64,000 bases of DNA. Origin: CAMEON01 sp045128275 (GTDB lineage: Bacteria > Bacillota > Clostridia > Oscillospirales > CAG-272). The stretch is taken from NCBI GenBank assembly GCA_045128275.1, contig JBGVRH010000022.1, positions 14,766 through 78,765 of the forward strand, written 5' to 3'. The notes beneath the pieces are model-generated. The model saw only the letters and a list, made by a program, of their open reading frames with translations, was not told the origin of the DNA and did not search any database. Below are positions 51,169-60,197 of the stretch, piece by piece. The position numbers and the translations under genes were made by a program. Each line of letters opens with the position of its first letter. The first letter of the stretch is position 1.

Positions 51169-52242
51169 ATGGAAGAAAATAAGAATCAATCCCTTGAGAC
51201 CGTAGCAAAGGAGGCCGAGGTCAAGGCCGCCGACACCGCCGACACCGACGAGCCGCTGGACAAGAACGTCCGTCTCATGTCCCCCACCCGCATGGTCATG
51301 CGCCGCTTCTTCCGCTCCAAGCTGAGCGTGGCGGGGCTTGTTATGATCGTGGCCCTGTTCCTCTTCTGCTGGCTGGGCCCCGTGGTCTACACCCAGTGGG
51401 GAGAGACCACCCAGGACAAGTCGGGTAAGGTGGAGTACACCCAGCAGCCCATCACCATGATGGTGGACGGCAAGGAAGTGACCGTCTACCAGGTGGTGGA
51501 GACCAACAAGACCATCAACTCCCTGGCCAAGCCCGATAAAAACCATATTTTGGGCACCGACAAGGACGGCCGTGACGTCTTCACCCGTCTCATGTACGGC
51601 GGCCGCATCTCCCTGACCGTCAGCTTCATCGCCGTCTTCGCCATTACCCTCTTCGGCGTGGTGCTGGGCGGTATCTCGGGCTACTTCGGCGGGGCTGTGG
51701 ACGGTGTCATCATGAGAATCTGCGACATTCTCATGTGCTTGCCCGGCTTCCCCATCCTGCTCATCATCGGTACTCTCCTGGATTCCATGGGAGTCCCGTC
51801 CCAGCTCCGCATCTACTACCTGATGGCCTACCTCACCCTGTTCTCCTGGCCGGGAACGGCGCGACTGGTGCGCGGTCAGATCCTGTCTCTCCGCGAGCAG
51901 GAGTACATGGTGGCCGCTGAGGCCATGGGCTACTCCACCCCCCGCAAGATCTTCAAGCACCTGGTCCCCAACGTCATGCCCCAGCTCATCGTCTCTATGA
52001 CCCTGTCCCTGGGTAGCATGATCCTTTATGAGGCCTCCCTGTCCTACCTGAACATGGGTGTCCGCGCCCCTTACGCCGCGTGGGGTACCATGATCAACAT
52101 CGTGGCTGAGGATCAGTACATTCTGGAGAACTTCTTCAACGTCTGGGGCCCTCCCGGACTCTGCATCATTCTGGCGGTGCTGGGCTTCAACTTCGTGGGC
52201 GACGGCCTGCGGGATGCCCTCGACCCCAAGATGAGGAGGTGA
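51169..52242 (+). CDS. oppC: Oligopeptide ABC transporter permease OppC-type
   Basis: A 357-residue permease. An acidic N-terminal tail (about 1-35) is followed by the OppC_N helix and 'HILGTDKDGRDVFTRLMYGGRISL' (about residues 125-148). The EAA loop is 'EYMVAAEAMGYSTPRKIFKHLVPN'. An extra loop of ~45 residues (GETTQDKSGKVEYTQQPI...) lies outside after helix 1. Strong AAGGAGG. Pairs with OppB. Confidence 0.93.
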   Translation: MEENKNQSLETVAKEAEVKAADTADTDEPLDKNVRLMSPTRMVMRRFFRSKLSVAGLVMIVALFLFCWLGPVVYTQWGETTQDKSGKVEYTQQPITMMVDGKEVTVYQVVETNKTINSLAKPDKNHILGTDKDGRDVFTRLMYGGRISLTVSFIAVFAITLFGVVLGGISGYFGGAVDGVIMRICDILMCLPGFPILLIIGTLLDSMGVPSQLRIYYLMAYLTLFSWPGTARLVRGQILSLREQEYMVAAEAMGYSTPRKIFKHLVPNVMPQLIVSMTLSLGSMILYEASLSYLNMGVRAPYAAWGTMINIVAEDQYILENFFNVWGPPGLCIILAVLGFNFVGDGLRDALDPKMRR

Positions 52243-52246
52243 TACC

Positions 52247-53470
52247 ATGGCAGAAAAGAAAAATTCTCATTACCTCTCGGGTAAAGAGGTACGCGCCATT
52301 GCCAAGGAGAATCGCAAGATCATGAACGCCTTGGAGAAGCGCAAGCACAGACGGGCGGAGGAATCCGAGTTTACCACCGAGATGAAGGATCCCGCCAACA
52401 TCCTGGAGATCGAGGATCTGCACACCTACTTCTTTACGGATCAGGGCGTGGTCAAGGCCGTGAACGGTGTCTCCTTCAACGTGCCCAAGAACGCCACCGT
52501 GGGCGTGGTGGGCGAGTCGGGCTGCGGCAAGAGCGTGACCTCCATGTCAGTCATGCAGCTGCTCCAAGGCCCCCAGGGACAGATCGTTTCGGGTGCCATC
52601 CGCTTCAACTCCCACGATTTCAAGCGGGACAGCCACGGGAACCTCATCCCCACGGGTGAGGTAGACCACAACGGCACGCCCCTCTTTGAGATGGAGGACA
52701 AGGTCTTTGACATCGCCTCCATGCCCATCCATGAGATCCACCGCATCCGTGGCCGTCAGATCGCCATGATCTTCCAGGAGCCCATGACCTCCCTCAACCC
52801 CGTGTTCACCATCGGTGAGCAGCTGGACGAGGTGACCTTCATCCACGTTCCCGGGGCTACCAAGGAGATGGCGCAGGCCCGCTCCATGGAGATGCTCTCC
52901 CTGGTGGGCATCGCCGCCCCCGAGCGGGTCTACAAGGCCTTCCCCCACGAGCTGTCGGGCGGTATGCGCCAGCGCGTCATGATCTCCATGGCTCTGGCCT
53001 GCAACCCCCGCCTCATCATCGCAGACGAGCCTACCACGGCTCTGGACGTGACCTTCCAGGCCCAGATCCTGGATCTGCTCCGCGACCTGAAGGACAAGAT
53101 GGACGGCTCCATCCTGCTCATCACCCACGATCTGGGTGTCATCGCCGAGATGGCCGACTTCGTGGTGGTCATGTACGCAGGCCGCGTCATTGAGATGGGT
53201 ACTGTGGACGAGATCTTCCACGATCCCCGCCACCCCTACACCATCGGTCTGCAGAAGTCCAAGCCTACCATGGACTCCGACAGCGATACCCTGTTCAACA
53301 TCCCCGGCAACGTCCCCAACCCCGTGAATATGCCCAACCATTGCTACTTCAAGGAGCGTTGCGACCGTTGCATCGAGAAGTGCGGCGGCGACTACCCCTG
53401 CATGGTGCAGGTGAGCCCCACCCATTTCGTGTCTTGCCATTTGTACGGAGAGGAGGAGAGCCATGGCTGA
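52247..53470 (+). CDS. oppD: Oligopeptide ABC transporter ATPase OppD-type
   Basis: A 407-residue cytoplasmic ATPase. Walker A 'GESGCGKSV' (about residue 89-97), signature 'LSGGMRQRVMISMAL', Walker B 'LIIADEPTTALDV' and H-loop 'LLITHDLG' are all intact. The C-terminal oligopeptide/dipeptide domain includes 'PNHCYFKERCDRCIEKCGGDYPC', a cysteine cluster that in this family can hold an Fe-S cluster. An extra ~50-residue basic N-terminus is unusual. The end overlaps oppF by eight bases. Confidence 0.93.
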   Translation: MAEKKNSHYLSGKEVRAIAKENRKIMNALEKRKHRRAEESEFTTEMKDPANILEIEDLHTYFFTDQGVVKAVNGVSFNVPKNATVGVVGESGCGKSVTSMSVMQLLQGPQGQIVSGAIRFNSHDFKRDSHGNLIPTGEVDHNGTPLFEMEDKVFDIASMPIHEIHRIRGRQIAMIFQEPMTSLNPVFTIGEQLDEVTFIHVPGATKEMAQARSMEMLSLVGIAAPERVYKAFPHELSGGMRQRVMISMALACNPRLIIADEPTTALDVTFQAQILDLLRDLKDKMDGSILLITHDLGVIAEMADFVVVMYAGRVIEMGTVDEIFHDPRHPYTIGLQKSKPTMDSDSDTLFNIPGNVPNPVNMPNHCYFKERCDRCIEKCGGDYPCMVQVSPTHFVSCHLYGEEESHG

Positions 53471-54503
53471 TAAGAAGCAACATATTGATGTGGCCATGAC
53501 CGGCGACGAGCTGGTGATCCACATTAAGAAGGATGAGCCTGCAAAGCCTCTCCTGGAGGTCAAGAATCTCCGCAAGGCCTTCCCCATCAAGAAGTCCCTG
53601 ACGGGCAAGGTGCAGCAGGAGCTGATCGCCGTGGACAATGTCTCCTTCGATCTCTACCCCGGTGAAACTCTGGGCATCGTGGGCGAGTCGGGCTGCGGTA
53701 AGACCACTCTGGGCCGTACCATCCTCAAGCTCCACCCCTCCAGCGGTGGGCAGATCATCTACGACGGTAAGGACATTACCGACTACTCCAAGACCCAGAT
53801 GCGCTCCCTGCGCACCGAGATGCAGATCATTTTCCAGGATCCCTACTCCTCCCTGCCTCCCCGCGCCACCGTGGGTGACATCCTCTCCGAGCCTGTGAAG
53901 GTGCATAAGATCGTGCCTCCTTCCCAGGTCAAGGAGTACGTCATCGACCTCATGGAGCAATGCGGTCTCCGCGACTACTACTACGAGCGTTACCCCCACG
54001 AGTTTTCCGGCGGTCAGCGTCAGAGGATCTGCATTGCCCGCGCCCTGGCGGTCAACCCCAAGCTGGTGGTCTGCGACGAGCCCGTATCGGCTCTGGACGT
54101 GTCCATCCAGGCTCAGATCATCAACCTTCTGAAGAAGCTCCAAAAGGAGCGAGGCCTCACCTACCTCTTCATCTCCCACGATCTGTCGGTGGTCAAGTTC
54201 ATCTCCGACAAGATCGGCGTCATGTACCTGGGCAACATGGTGGAGTTCGGCGCGAAGAAGGATATTTTCAGCAATCCCCTCCACCCCTACACCCGCGCCC
54301 TGTTCTCGGCCATCCCCAACCCCGATCCCGACAAGAAGATGGAGCGCATCGTGCTGAAGGGGGATATCCCCTCTCCCGCCAATCCTCCTGCGGGCTGTCG
54401 CTTCCATACCCGGTGCCCCGAGGCCTGCGAGGCTTGCGGTGCCGAGGCTCCCGTCTACCGCGAGGTGGAGCCGGGCCATTTCGTGGCTTGCCACAAGGTC
54501 TGA
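53463..54503 (+). CDS. oppF: Oligopeptide ABC transporter ATPase OppF-type
   Basis: A 346-residue ATPase partner of OppD. Walker A 'GESGCGKTTLGRTI', signature 'FSGGQRQRICIARAL', Walker B 'LVVCDEPVSALDVS', H-loop 'FISHDLSVV'. The C-terminal HPY domain has 'CRFHTRCPEACEACG'. The ATG overlaps the last codons of oppD and is preceded by GGAGGAGAG, so translation is coupled. Confidence 0.94.
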   Translation: MADKKQHIDVAMTGDELVIHIKKDEPAKPLLEVKNLRKAFPIKKSLTGKVQQELIAVDNVSFDLYPGETLGIVGESGCGKTTLGRTILKLHPSSGGQIIYDGKDITDYSKTQMRSLRTEMQIIFQDPYSSLPPRATVGDILSEPVKVHKIVPPSQVKEYVIDLMEQCGLRDYYYERYPHEFSGGQRQRICIARALAVNPKLVVCDEPVSALDVSIQAQIINLLKKLQKERGLTYLFISHDLSVVKFISDKIGVMYLGNMVEFGAKKDIFSNPLHPYTRALFSAIPNPDPDKKMERIVLKGDIPSPANPPAGCRFHTRCPEACEACGAEAPVYREVEPGHFVACHKV

Positions 54504-54509
54504 GCCGCT

Positions 54510-54794
54510 ATGGGAAAGGACAGCCAGCGACCCAAGAAGAAGGAAAAGATTACCTACATCGACGACGGATCCACCGTAGCCGATATGTCGGGGGTGCGGG
54601 GGAATACACCCCTCCGCCGCCCCGTACAGCCCTCCTACAAAAAGCAGAAGCCTCAGCCCACCACGAGAGCGGGAAGCATCTGGCAGACCTACGTCTCCGC
54701 CGTCCGCTCCATGATCGGGCCTATGCTGATCTTCCTGGGGGGGATGTCGGTGGTCTTCTTCCTCATCTGGGTCATTCTCGGATTCTTCGCGTAA
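54510..54794 (+). CDS. Small basic membrane protein at the end of the opp unit
   Basis: A 94-residue protein six bases after oppF. The cytosolic part (about 1-60) is Lys/Arg/Pro rich and contains 'ITYIDDGSTVADMSGV'. One or two hydrophobic segments lie at about 64-93. The ribosome site is poor, so translation may depend on coupling with oppF. The tight link suggests a transporter accessory role, but the family is not one I can name. Confidence 0.7.
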   Translation: MGKDSQRPKKKEKITYIDDGSTVADMSGVRGNTPLRRPVQPSYKKQKPQPTTRAGSIWQTYVSAVRSMIGPMLIFLGGMSVVFFLIWVILGFFA

Positions 54795-54872
54795 TGAACT
54801 GAAACATCATACTGCGTAAGGGAATCTTCGCCCTTGCGCGATCACCCCATTCACCCAAGAAAGGATACGAAC

Positions 54873-57074
54873 ATGAAACTCTCCGTAAGGATCCTTACCC
54901 TCCTCCTCTGCCTCTCCATGCTGGCAGGGATCTGCTCCTTTGGTGTGTCTGCCGCCCCCGCTGCCCTCACGGGCACCGTTAAGACCGACTCCGCCCCCAT
55001 CAAGATCGATGGCAAGGAGACGGGCGCTACCCTGACCCAGTACCTCCTGGAGAAGGGCTCTACCTACAGCACCGCCGCTGACGGCCTGGTCAGCGTAGTG
55101 GAGCTGGAGCTGTCGGACAAGCTCACCATGGCTGTCCTCAACGGCGGCGCGTACACCTGGACCAAGGACACCATGGGCAACAACGCCGTGGCCTACAACA
55201 AGACCCACAGCGACGGCACCGTCATTGCCGCCATCAACGGCGATCCCTGGATTGTCCACCACACCGACTACGACGGTGACGGCAAGAAGGCCACCGGCCC
55301 CGCCGTCAAGCACGTCAGCGTCTCCCGCGGCACCATGATCATCGCGGGTGAGCTGTGGGCCTCCCACCAGCTCGACGACGAGAACAACCTGGCCCGCGAC
55401 GATAACGTGGAGCGCGGCACCGGCGCATCCCGCGGCCCCGTTTTCGCCATCAAGGCCGACGGCACCGCTATGATCGGTCAGCCCACCATCAACATCGCCA
55501 TCAAGAACACCACCACCAACGTCAACGTCACGGGCAACGGTGTCAACCGCCTGCCCGCCCCCAATTCGGTCATCCTCTACAACCAGCGTTGCGGCACCGA
55601 GTCCTTCGCCTTTGAGGATGCCTACGAGATCTATCTGGAATGCTCCGACTCCGCCTTCCGCATCGGTCAGGAGACCAAGGGTAAGGTGGTCGCCATCTTC
55701 AAGAGCGGCGACAAGGCCGAGCGTCCCGCCATCACCGAAAAGACCGTGGTCATCTCTGCCCGCGGCAGTGCCATCACCCGCGTCACCGACAAGTTCAAGG
55801 TGGGTGACACCGTGACCCTGACCCCCAACGTCATCGCGGATATGATGACCTCCACCCAGAAGAAGGAGTGGGCAGGCGTGACCGAGGCCATGGCAGGCTT
55901 CTTCACCCTCGTGCAGAAGGGAAGCGCCACGGGTCAGCCCGGCAACAACACCCACTACCCCTGCACCATCCTGGGCCTGACCAAGGAGGGGAAGGTCATC
56001 ATGCTCTCCACCACCGCCACCGTGGACGGCACCCGCAACGCCTGTAAGATGACCAACCTCCCCGCCCTCTGCAAGGAGCTGGGCCTGCACACCGCTATCC
56101 TCATGGACGGCGGCGGATCCACCACCATGGTGACCCTGTCGGGGGATAACTACGTCCGCCGCTCCTCCGCTGTAGACGGAAACAACAGCATCCGTGCCGT
56201 CATCCACGGTATGGGCGTGGTCTACAAGGGCGTGGACGAGGAGCCCAAGAACATCGAGACCGCCGCCACCTATACCCTCCCCGGCATCGGTCTGTCCGCT
56301 CCCGAGCCTCCCGATACCGACGGCGCAGATCTCAAGGTAGAGCCCTCCTACGCCTACGGCTACCTGGCGCAGGTGGAGAACATCAACGGCGTGGACTACA
56401 CCGACCTTGTGGGTCGCCGCGATCCCGCCTACACCTCCTCCTGGTCCGCCGAGGAGAAGGCTGCCGCTATCCAGCCCGCTACTCTACCCGAGCTGATGCT
56501 CACCGAGGAGGGTAAGCTCGTCCTCAAGGGCTGGGCCCAGGTCAACGGCGGTCAGGGCAAGCACTACTGGTCTATCGACAAGCTCCATTGGTACGAATGC
56601 ACCGACGGCACCTTCACGGATGCCGAGCAGGCCATCCTGGACAAGGCTACAAACGAGGGCAACATGAAGCTCCCCACCGCCGAGAAGGGCCGCTATGAGG
56701 GTCTGACCGTCGATCTCTCCAAGGAGGAGGGCGACAGCTTCACCCTCTACGTCGCCGTGGCCGCCGCGGGCAACGCCGAGAAGCTGCTCCACTACCTGAC
56801 CGTGGAGAAGCTGACCCGCTACACCGAGGAGACCGAGGCACCCACGGAGGAGCCTACCGAAGAGCCTACCGAGGAGCCCACGGAAGCCCCCACCGAAGAG
56901 CCTGTGACCGAGGCCCCCACCGAGATCCCCACCGAGGCTCCCACCGAGGCCCCCACCACGGCCCCCGAGACCGAGGCTCCCAAGGGTGGCTGCGGCTCTG
57001 CGGTAACGGTGTCTGCCGGTGTCCTGCTGACCGCCATCGCCGCCGCTGTGGCTGGTCTCAAGAGGAAGGATTGA
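54873..57074 (+). CDS. Surface phosphodiester glycosidase (NAGPA-like) domain protein with PTE stalk and membrane anchor
   Basis: A 733-residue protein, started at MKLSVRILTLLLCLS behind AAAGGA. Signal peptide to about residue 28 (VSA-AP). The NAGPA-like domain (about 60-455) shows 'AAINGDPW', 'PRTILGLTK'-like 'PCTILGLTKEGKVIML' and 'AILMDGGGSTTMV', the usual metal/substrate motif of this fold. A mid domain (about 490-640) is unassigned. Residues ~655-705 are TEEP/TEAP repeats, then a helix and GLKRKD. Homologues uncover or trim phosphodiester-linked sugars; here, cell-wall or host glycans are possible. It follows the opp genes and ends at a terminator. Confidence 0.82.
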   Translation: MKLSVRILTLLLCLSMLAGICSFGVSAAPAALTGTVKTDSAPIKIDGKETGATLTQYLLEKGSTYSTAADGLVSVVELELSDKLTMAVLNGGAYTWTKDTMGNNAVAYNKTHSDGTVIAAINGDPWIVHHTDYDGDGKKATGPAVKHVSVSRGTMIIAGELWASHQLDDENNLARDDNVERGTGASRGPVFAIKADGTAMIGQPTINIAIKNTTTNVNVTGNGVNRLPAPNSVILYNQRCGTESFAFEDAYEIYLECSDSAFRIGQETKGKVVAIFKSGDKAERPAITEKTVVISARGSAITRVTDKFKVGDTVTLTPNVIADMMTSTQKKEWAGVTEAMAGFFTLVQKGSATGQPGNNTHYPCTILGLTKEGKVIMLSTTATVDGTRNACKMTNLPALCKELGLHTAILMDGGGSTTMVTLSGDNYVRRSSAVDGNNSIRAVIHGMGVVYKGVDEEPKNIETAATYTLPGIGLSAPEPPDTDGADLKVEPSYAYGYLAQVENINGVDYTDLVGRRDPAYTSSWSAEEKAAAIQPATLPELMLTEEGKLVLKGWAQVNGGQGKHYWSIDKLHWYECTDGTFTDAEQAILDKATNEGNMKLPTAEKGRYEGLTVDLSKEEGDSFTLYVAVAAAGNAEKLLHYLTVEKLTRYTEETEAPTEEPTEEPTEEPTEAPTEEPVTEAPTEIPTEAPTEAPTTAPETEAPKGGCGSAVTVSAGVLLTAIAAAVAGLKRKD

Positions 57075-57097
57075 CCGTATCGTTTCACCGATCCTTT

Positions 57098-57129
57098 GCG
57101 CGCCCTGCTTTTCGCGGGGCGCGTTTTTT
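57098..57129 (+). terminator. Terminator after the NAGPA-like gene
   Basis: CGCGCCC (57099-57105) with GGGCGCG (57117-57123), then six T. Confidence 0.8.
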
Positions 57130-57191
57130 GTGGGAAGGGGAGCGTTCAAATTTGGGTTTATAGGGCTGTTTATTGAAGAAAATCGTTTTTT

Positions 57192-57309
57192 GTGGCGGGC
57201 GACCACAAGGGGTCGCCCCTACAGGTCACGCTATAGTAAACAGACACCCGAAAAGTTATTGTCAAGCAAGGAAATGTGCTTGTAGGGGCGGCCCCATGTG
57301 GCCGCCCGT
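57192..57309. repeat. Two inverted copies of a TGTAGGGGCGRCC palindromic element
   Basis: GGGCGACC-acaa-GGGGTCGCCCCTACA (about 57197-57222) and TGTAGGGGCGGCC-ccatgt-GGCCGCCCG (57281-57308). A further pair is at 63561-63609. The remaining gap (57130-57437) shows no frame or other signal. Confidence 0.7.
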
Positions 57310-57437
57310 GAACGTGCGAAGCGCGTTCAATTCCGCAGGAATATAACAGCGCGATAAACCGCAATTTAAAGAACCCTCAAAACCAAGCTCCCCTGCGAAA
57401 AAATACACGCTCTCCCTCAAAAAATTCCCCAAACCCC

Positions 57438-57466
57438 TTGACAACCCCCGCAAAATGTGCTATAAT
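57438..57466 (+). promoter_or_regulatory. Promoter of T-box unit 1
   Basis: TTGACA (57438-57443), 17-nt spacer, TATAAT (57461-57466) with TGC extension. Confidence 0.85.
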
Positions 57467-57472
57467 ACGCCC

Positions 57473-57757
57473 AATCGAATAGAAAAACAAAGGCTATGAC
57501 GAAGACGGTCAAGGTCGGATGCGTACAGAGAGTCGGCGGTTGGTGCGAGCAGACGGTATTCCCCTTACAGACCCATCCCTTCCGAGCCGGAGGACTTGAA
57601 CCCACCCCGCGGTGAAAGTAGAGACTCCCGTGTATGCCGCGTGAGCGCATAGGAATTGCCTGATTCCGAAGAGTGGCGTTGAAATAACGCAATTTGAGTG
57701 GTACCGCGAGTGTGATGCACCCGTCTCAAAGTGTTTGAGACAGGTGTGTTTTTTTAT
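57473..57757 (+). promoter_or_regulatory. T-box riboswitch 1, specifier read as AUC (isoleucine)
   Basis: Leader RNA with the T-box sequence TTGAGTGGTACCGCG (57694-57708) and the stem I apical signature AGAGAGTCGGCGGTTGGTG (about 57527-57545). The specifier codon is placed one base before the CTTCCGAG segment (57579-57586), giving ATC at 57575-57577. The base after it is C rather than the usual purine. The terminator CACCcGTCTCAAA / TTTGAGACaGGTG (about 57718-57746) is followed by seven T. UGGU in the antiterminator matches a tRNA ending ACCA, as tRNA-Ile does. Uncharged tRNA should permit read-through into the fusion gene. Confidence 0.85.
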
Positions 57758-57793
57758 TCGTACTGAAGATTCCCTTGTAAGGAGGACACCGTT

Positions 57794-60091
57794 ATGGCAA
57801 ATGAGAGAACAAACGCCGTTGATTTGACCAAGCTCCGAGAGGTAGCCATCCGAATCCGCGAGATGCGGGATATCTGCGGCTTCAGCGTGGCCGAGATGGC
57901 CGAGAAGACCGAGGTCAGCGCAGAGGAATACGTCGCCTACGAGGCGGGTAAGCTGGACTTCCCCTTCTCCTTCATTCATAAGTGCGCTCTGGCCTTCGGG
58001 ATCGGCATTACCGACCTGCTGGAGGGTCGCTCCGCCCATCTGTCCTCCTACACCGTCACCCGCAAGGGCGAGGGACAGGAGACTGCCAAGGAGGCGGGCA
58101 TCAGCATCATGTCGGTAGCCCCCCTCTTCCGTCAGAAGATCGCCGAGCCCTACCGCGTGCGCTACGAGTACGATCCCGCCCTGCAGAATAAGCCCATCCA
58201 CCTCACCAAGCACGACGGTCAGGAGTTTGACTTCGTGCTGGAGGGTAAGCTGAAGGTGCAGGTCGGCTCCAACATCGAGTATCTGGAGGCAGGGGACTGC
58301 ATCTACTACAACTCCTCCACCCCTCACGGTATGATCGCCGTGGACGGTCAGGACTGCCTCTTTATGGCGGTGGTTCTCCCCGGTGAGAGTGCATTGTCCC
58401 CCGAGCTGGTGCAGGAGTCCCTGCGGCAGATCCATGCCGAGGGCGAGACCCGCGCCGCCGCTACCGTGACCACCCCCTTCATCGACACCGTAGTGGACGA
58501 GAACGGCGCTTTGCAGAAGATCTCCTTCCACAACGAGGACAAGTTCAACTTCGCCTTCGACGTGGTGGACGCGCTGGCCAAGCGCGACCCGAATAAGCTG
58601 GCCATGCTCCACATCTCCCGCGACATGACCGAGCGCCGCTTCACCTTCAACGATATGAAGCGCGCCTCGAATCAGGCCGCCAACTACTTCAAGTCCCTGG
58701 GCATCAAGCGGGGCGACCGCGTCATGCTGGTGCTGAAGAGACATTACCAGTTCTGGTTCGCCATCCTGGGTCTCCATAAGCTGGGTGCCATCGCCATCCC
58801 CGCCACCAACCAGCTGGTGAAGCACGATCTGGAGTACCGCTTCAACGCCGCCGAGGTATCCGCTATCGTCTGCACCGCCGACGGGAACGTGGCGGATCAG
58901 GTGGATCTGGCCGCCGCCGAGGCGCCCTGCCTCAAGACCAAGATCCTGGTGGGCGGTGACCGCGAGGGATGGCGCAATTTCGATGAGGAGTTCCCCCTCT
59001 ACTCGGCTCACTTCTACCGCACCGAGGATACCCCTTGCGGTGACGATCCCATGATCATGTTCTTCACCTCGGGCACCACGGGCTATCCCAAGATCGCCTG
59101 CCACAGCTACAAGTACGCCCTGGGTCACTACATCACCGCCAAGTACTGGCACGGCGTTTGTGAGGACGGCCTCCACTTCACCATCTCGGATACGGGCTGG
59201 GGTAAGGCTCTGTGGGGCAAGCTCTACGGCCAATGGCTGGCCGAGGGCGCGGTCTTTACCTACGATTTTGACCGCTTCGACGCCTCGGTGATCCTCCCCA
59301 TGTTCGCCAAGTACCAGATCACCACCTTCTGCGCCCCTCCCACCATGCTCCGCATGATGATCAAGGAGGACATCTCCAAGTACGATTTCTCTTCGGTGCG
59401 CCACATGACCACCGCGGGCGAGGCCCTCAACCCCGAGGTCTACCGCCAGTTCGAGAAGGCTACGGGACTCCAGATCAAGGAGGGCTTCGGTCAGACCGAG
59501 ACCACCCTGTCCATCGCCAACCTCATGGGCAATCCCCACAAGGTGGGCTCCATGGGTAAGCCCTCGCCTCTGTACGATATGATGCTGGTGGATCCCGACG
59601 GCAACCCCGTCCCCGACGGCGAGACGGGCGAGATCGTCATCAAGGTGGGGGACAAGGCTCCCTGCGGTCTGTTCCTGGGCTACTACCGCAACCAGGAGAA
59701 GACCGACGAGGTGCTGCACGACGGCCTCTACCACACCGGCGACACCGCTTGGTGCGATGAGGACGGCTTCTACTGGTACGTGGGCCGCGTGGACGACGTC
59801 ATCAAGTCCTCGGGCTACCGCATCGGGCCCTTTGAGATCGAGTCCGTCATCATGGAGCTGCCCTACGTCCTGGAGTGCGGCGTGTCCGCCGAGCCCGACG
59901 AGGTGCGCGGTCAGGTAGTCAAGGCCTCCATCGTCCTCGTCAAGGGCACTCAGCCCACCGAGGAGCTGAAGAAGGAAATTCAGAACTACGTCAAGAAGAA
60001 TACCGCTCCCTACAAGTATCCCCGTATCGTGGTGTTCCGCGACGAGCTGCCCAAGACCATCAGCGGCAAGATCCAGCGCAATAAGCTGTAA
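57794..60091 (+). CDS. HTH-cupin-AMP-dependent acyl-CoA synthetase fusion, copy 1
   Basis: A 765-residue protein with three parts. Residues ~15-80 are an XRE-type helix-turn-helix (LREVAIRIREMRDICGFSVA then MAEKTEVSAEEYVAYEAG). Residues ~105-205 are a cupin (PIHLTKHDGQEFDFVLEGKL, TPHGMIAVDGQDC). Residues ~245-765 are an acetyl-/acyl-CoA synthetase: 'FFTSGTTGYPK' (P-loop), 'GFGQTET', 'YHTGDTAW', 'GRVDDVIKSSGYRIGPFEIE', catalytic Lys in 'TISGKIQRNK'. The enzyme should form acyl-CoA or release ATP. The regulatory half may sense a product. Controlled by T-box 1; strong AAGGAGG. Confidence 0.88.
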   Translation: MANERTNAVDLTKLREVAIRIREMRDICGFSVAEMAEKTEVSAEEYVAYEAGKLDFPFSFIHKCALAFGIGITDLLEGRSAHLSSYTVTRKGEGQETAKEAGISIMSVAPLFRQKIAEPYRVRYEYDPALQNKPIHLTKHDGQEFDFVLEGKLKVQVGSNIEYLEAGDCIYYNSSTPHGMIAVDGQDCLFMAVVLPGESALSPELVQESLRQIHAEGETRAAATVTTPFIDTVVDENGALQKISFHNEDKFNFAFDVVDALAKRDPNKLAMLHISRDMTERRFTFNDMKRASNQAANYFKSLGIKRGDRVMLVLKRHYQFWFAILGLHKLGAIAIPATNQLVKHDLEYRFNAAEVSAIVCTADGNVADQVDLAAAEAPCLKTKILVGGDREGWRNFDEEFPLYSAHFYRTEDTPCGDDPMIMFFTSGTTGYPKIACHSYKYALGHYITAKYWHGVCEDGLHFTISDTGWGKALWGKLYGQWLAEGAVFTYDFDRFDASVILPMFAKYQITTFCAPPTMLRMMIKEDISKYDFSSVRHMTTAGEALNPEVYRQFEKATGLQIKEGFGQTETTLSIANLMGNPHKVGSMGKPSPLYDMMLVDPDGNPVPDGETGEIVIKVGDKAPCGLFLGYYRNQEKTDEVLHDGLYHTGDTAWCDEDGFYWYVGRVDDVIKSSGYRIGPFEIESVIMELPYVLECGVSAEPDEVRGQVVKASIVLVKGTQPTEELKKEIQNYVKKNTAPYKYPRIVVFRDELPKTISGKIQRNKL

Positions 60092-60162
60092 AACTGTGAA
60101 ATAACACAAAATATTGCTTGTTGTGACAACGAATTTTGCATGATTTTACCCAAATAAAATAA

Positions 60163-60191
60163 TTGACAAACAACACAAGTTGTGATATAAT
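60163..60191 (+). promoter_or_regulatory. Promoter of T-box unit 2 with palindrome in the spacer
   Basis: TTGACA (60163-60168), 17-nt spacer, TATAAT (60186-60191) with TGA extension. The spacer holds the palindrome CACAA-G-TTGTG (60174-60184), which could be an operator; similar CACAA/TTGTG words lie just upstream (60103-60126). Confidence 0.8.
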
Positions 60192-60197
60192 TATCTG

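Noticed and set aside
54814..54839. Hairpin before the NAGPA-like gene as a terminator
   Set aside because: GCGTAAGGG/CCCTTGCGC pairs well but no T-run follows; it may only be a structural element within the transcript.
57509..60109. Long minus-strand frame (866 codons) over fusion gene 1, and a similar one at 60362-62509
   Set aside because: Gly/Val/Leu/His-rich shadow translations of genes with complete catalytic motifs on the plus strand.
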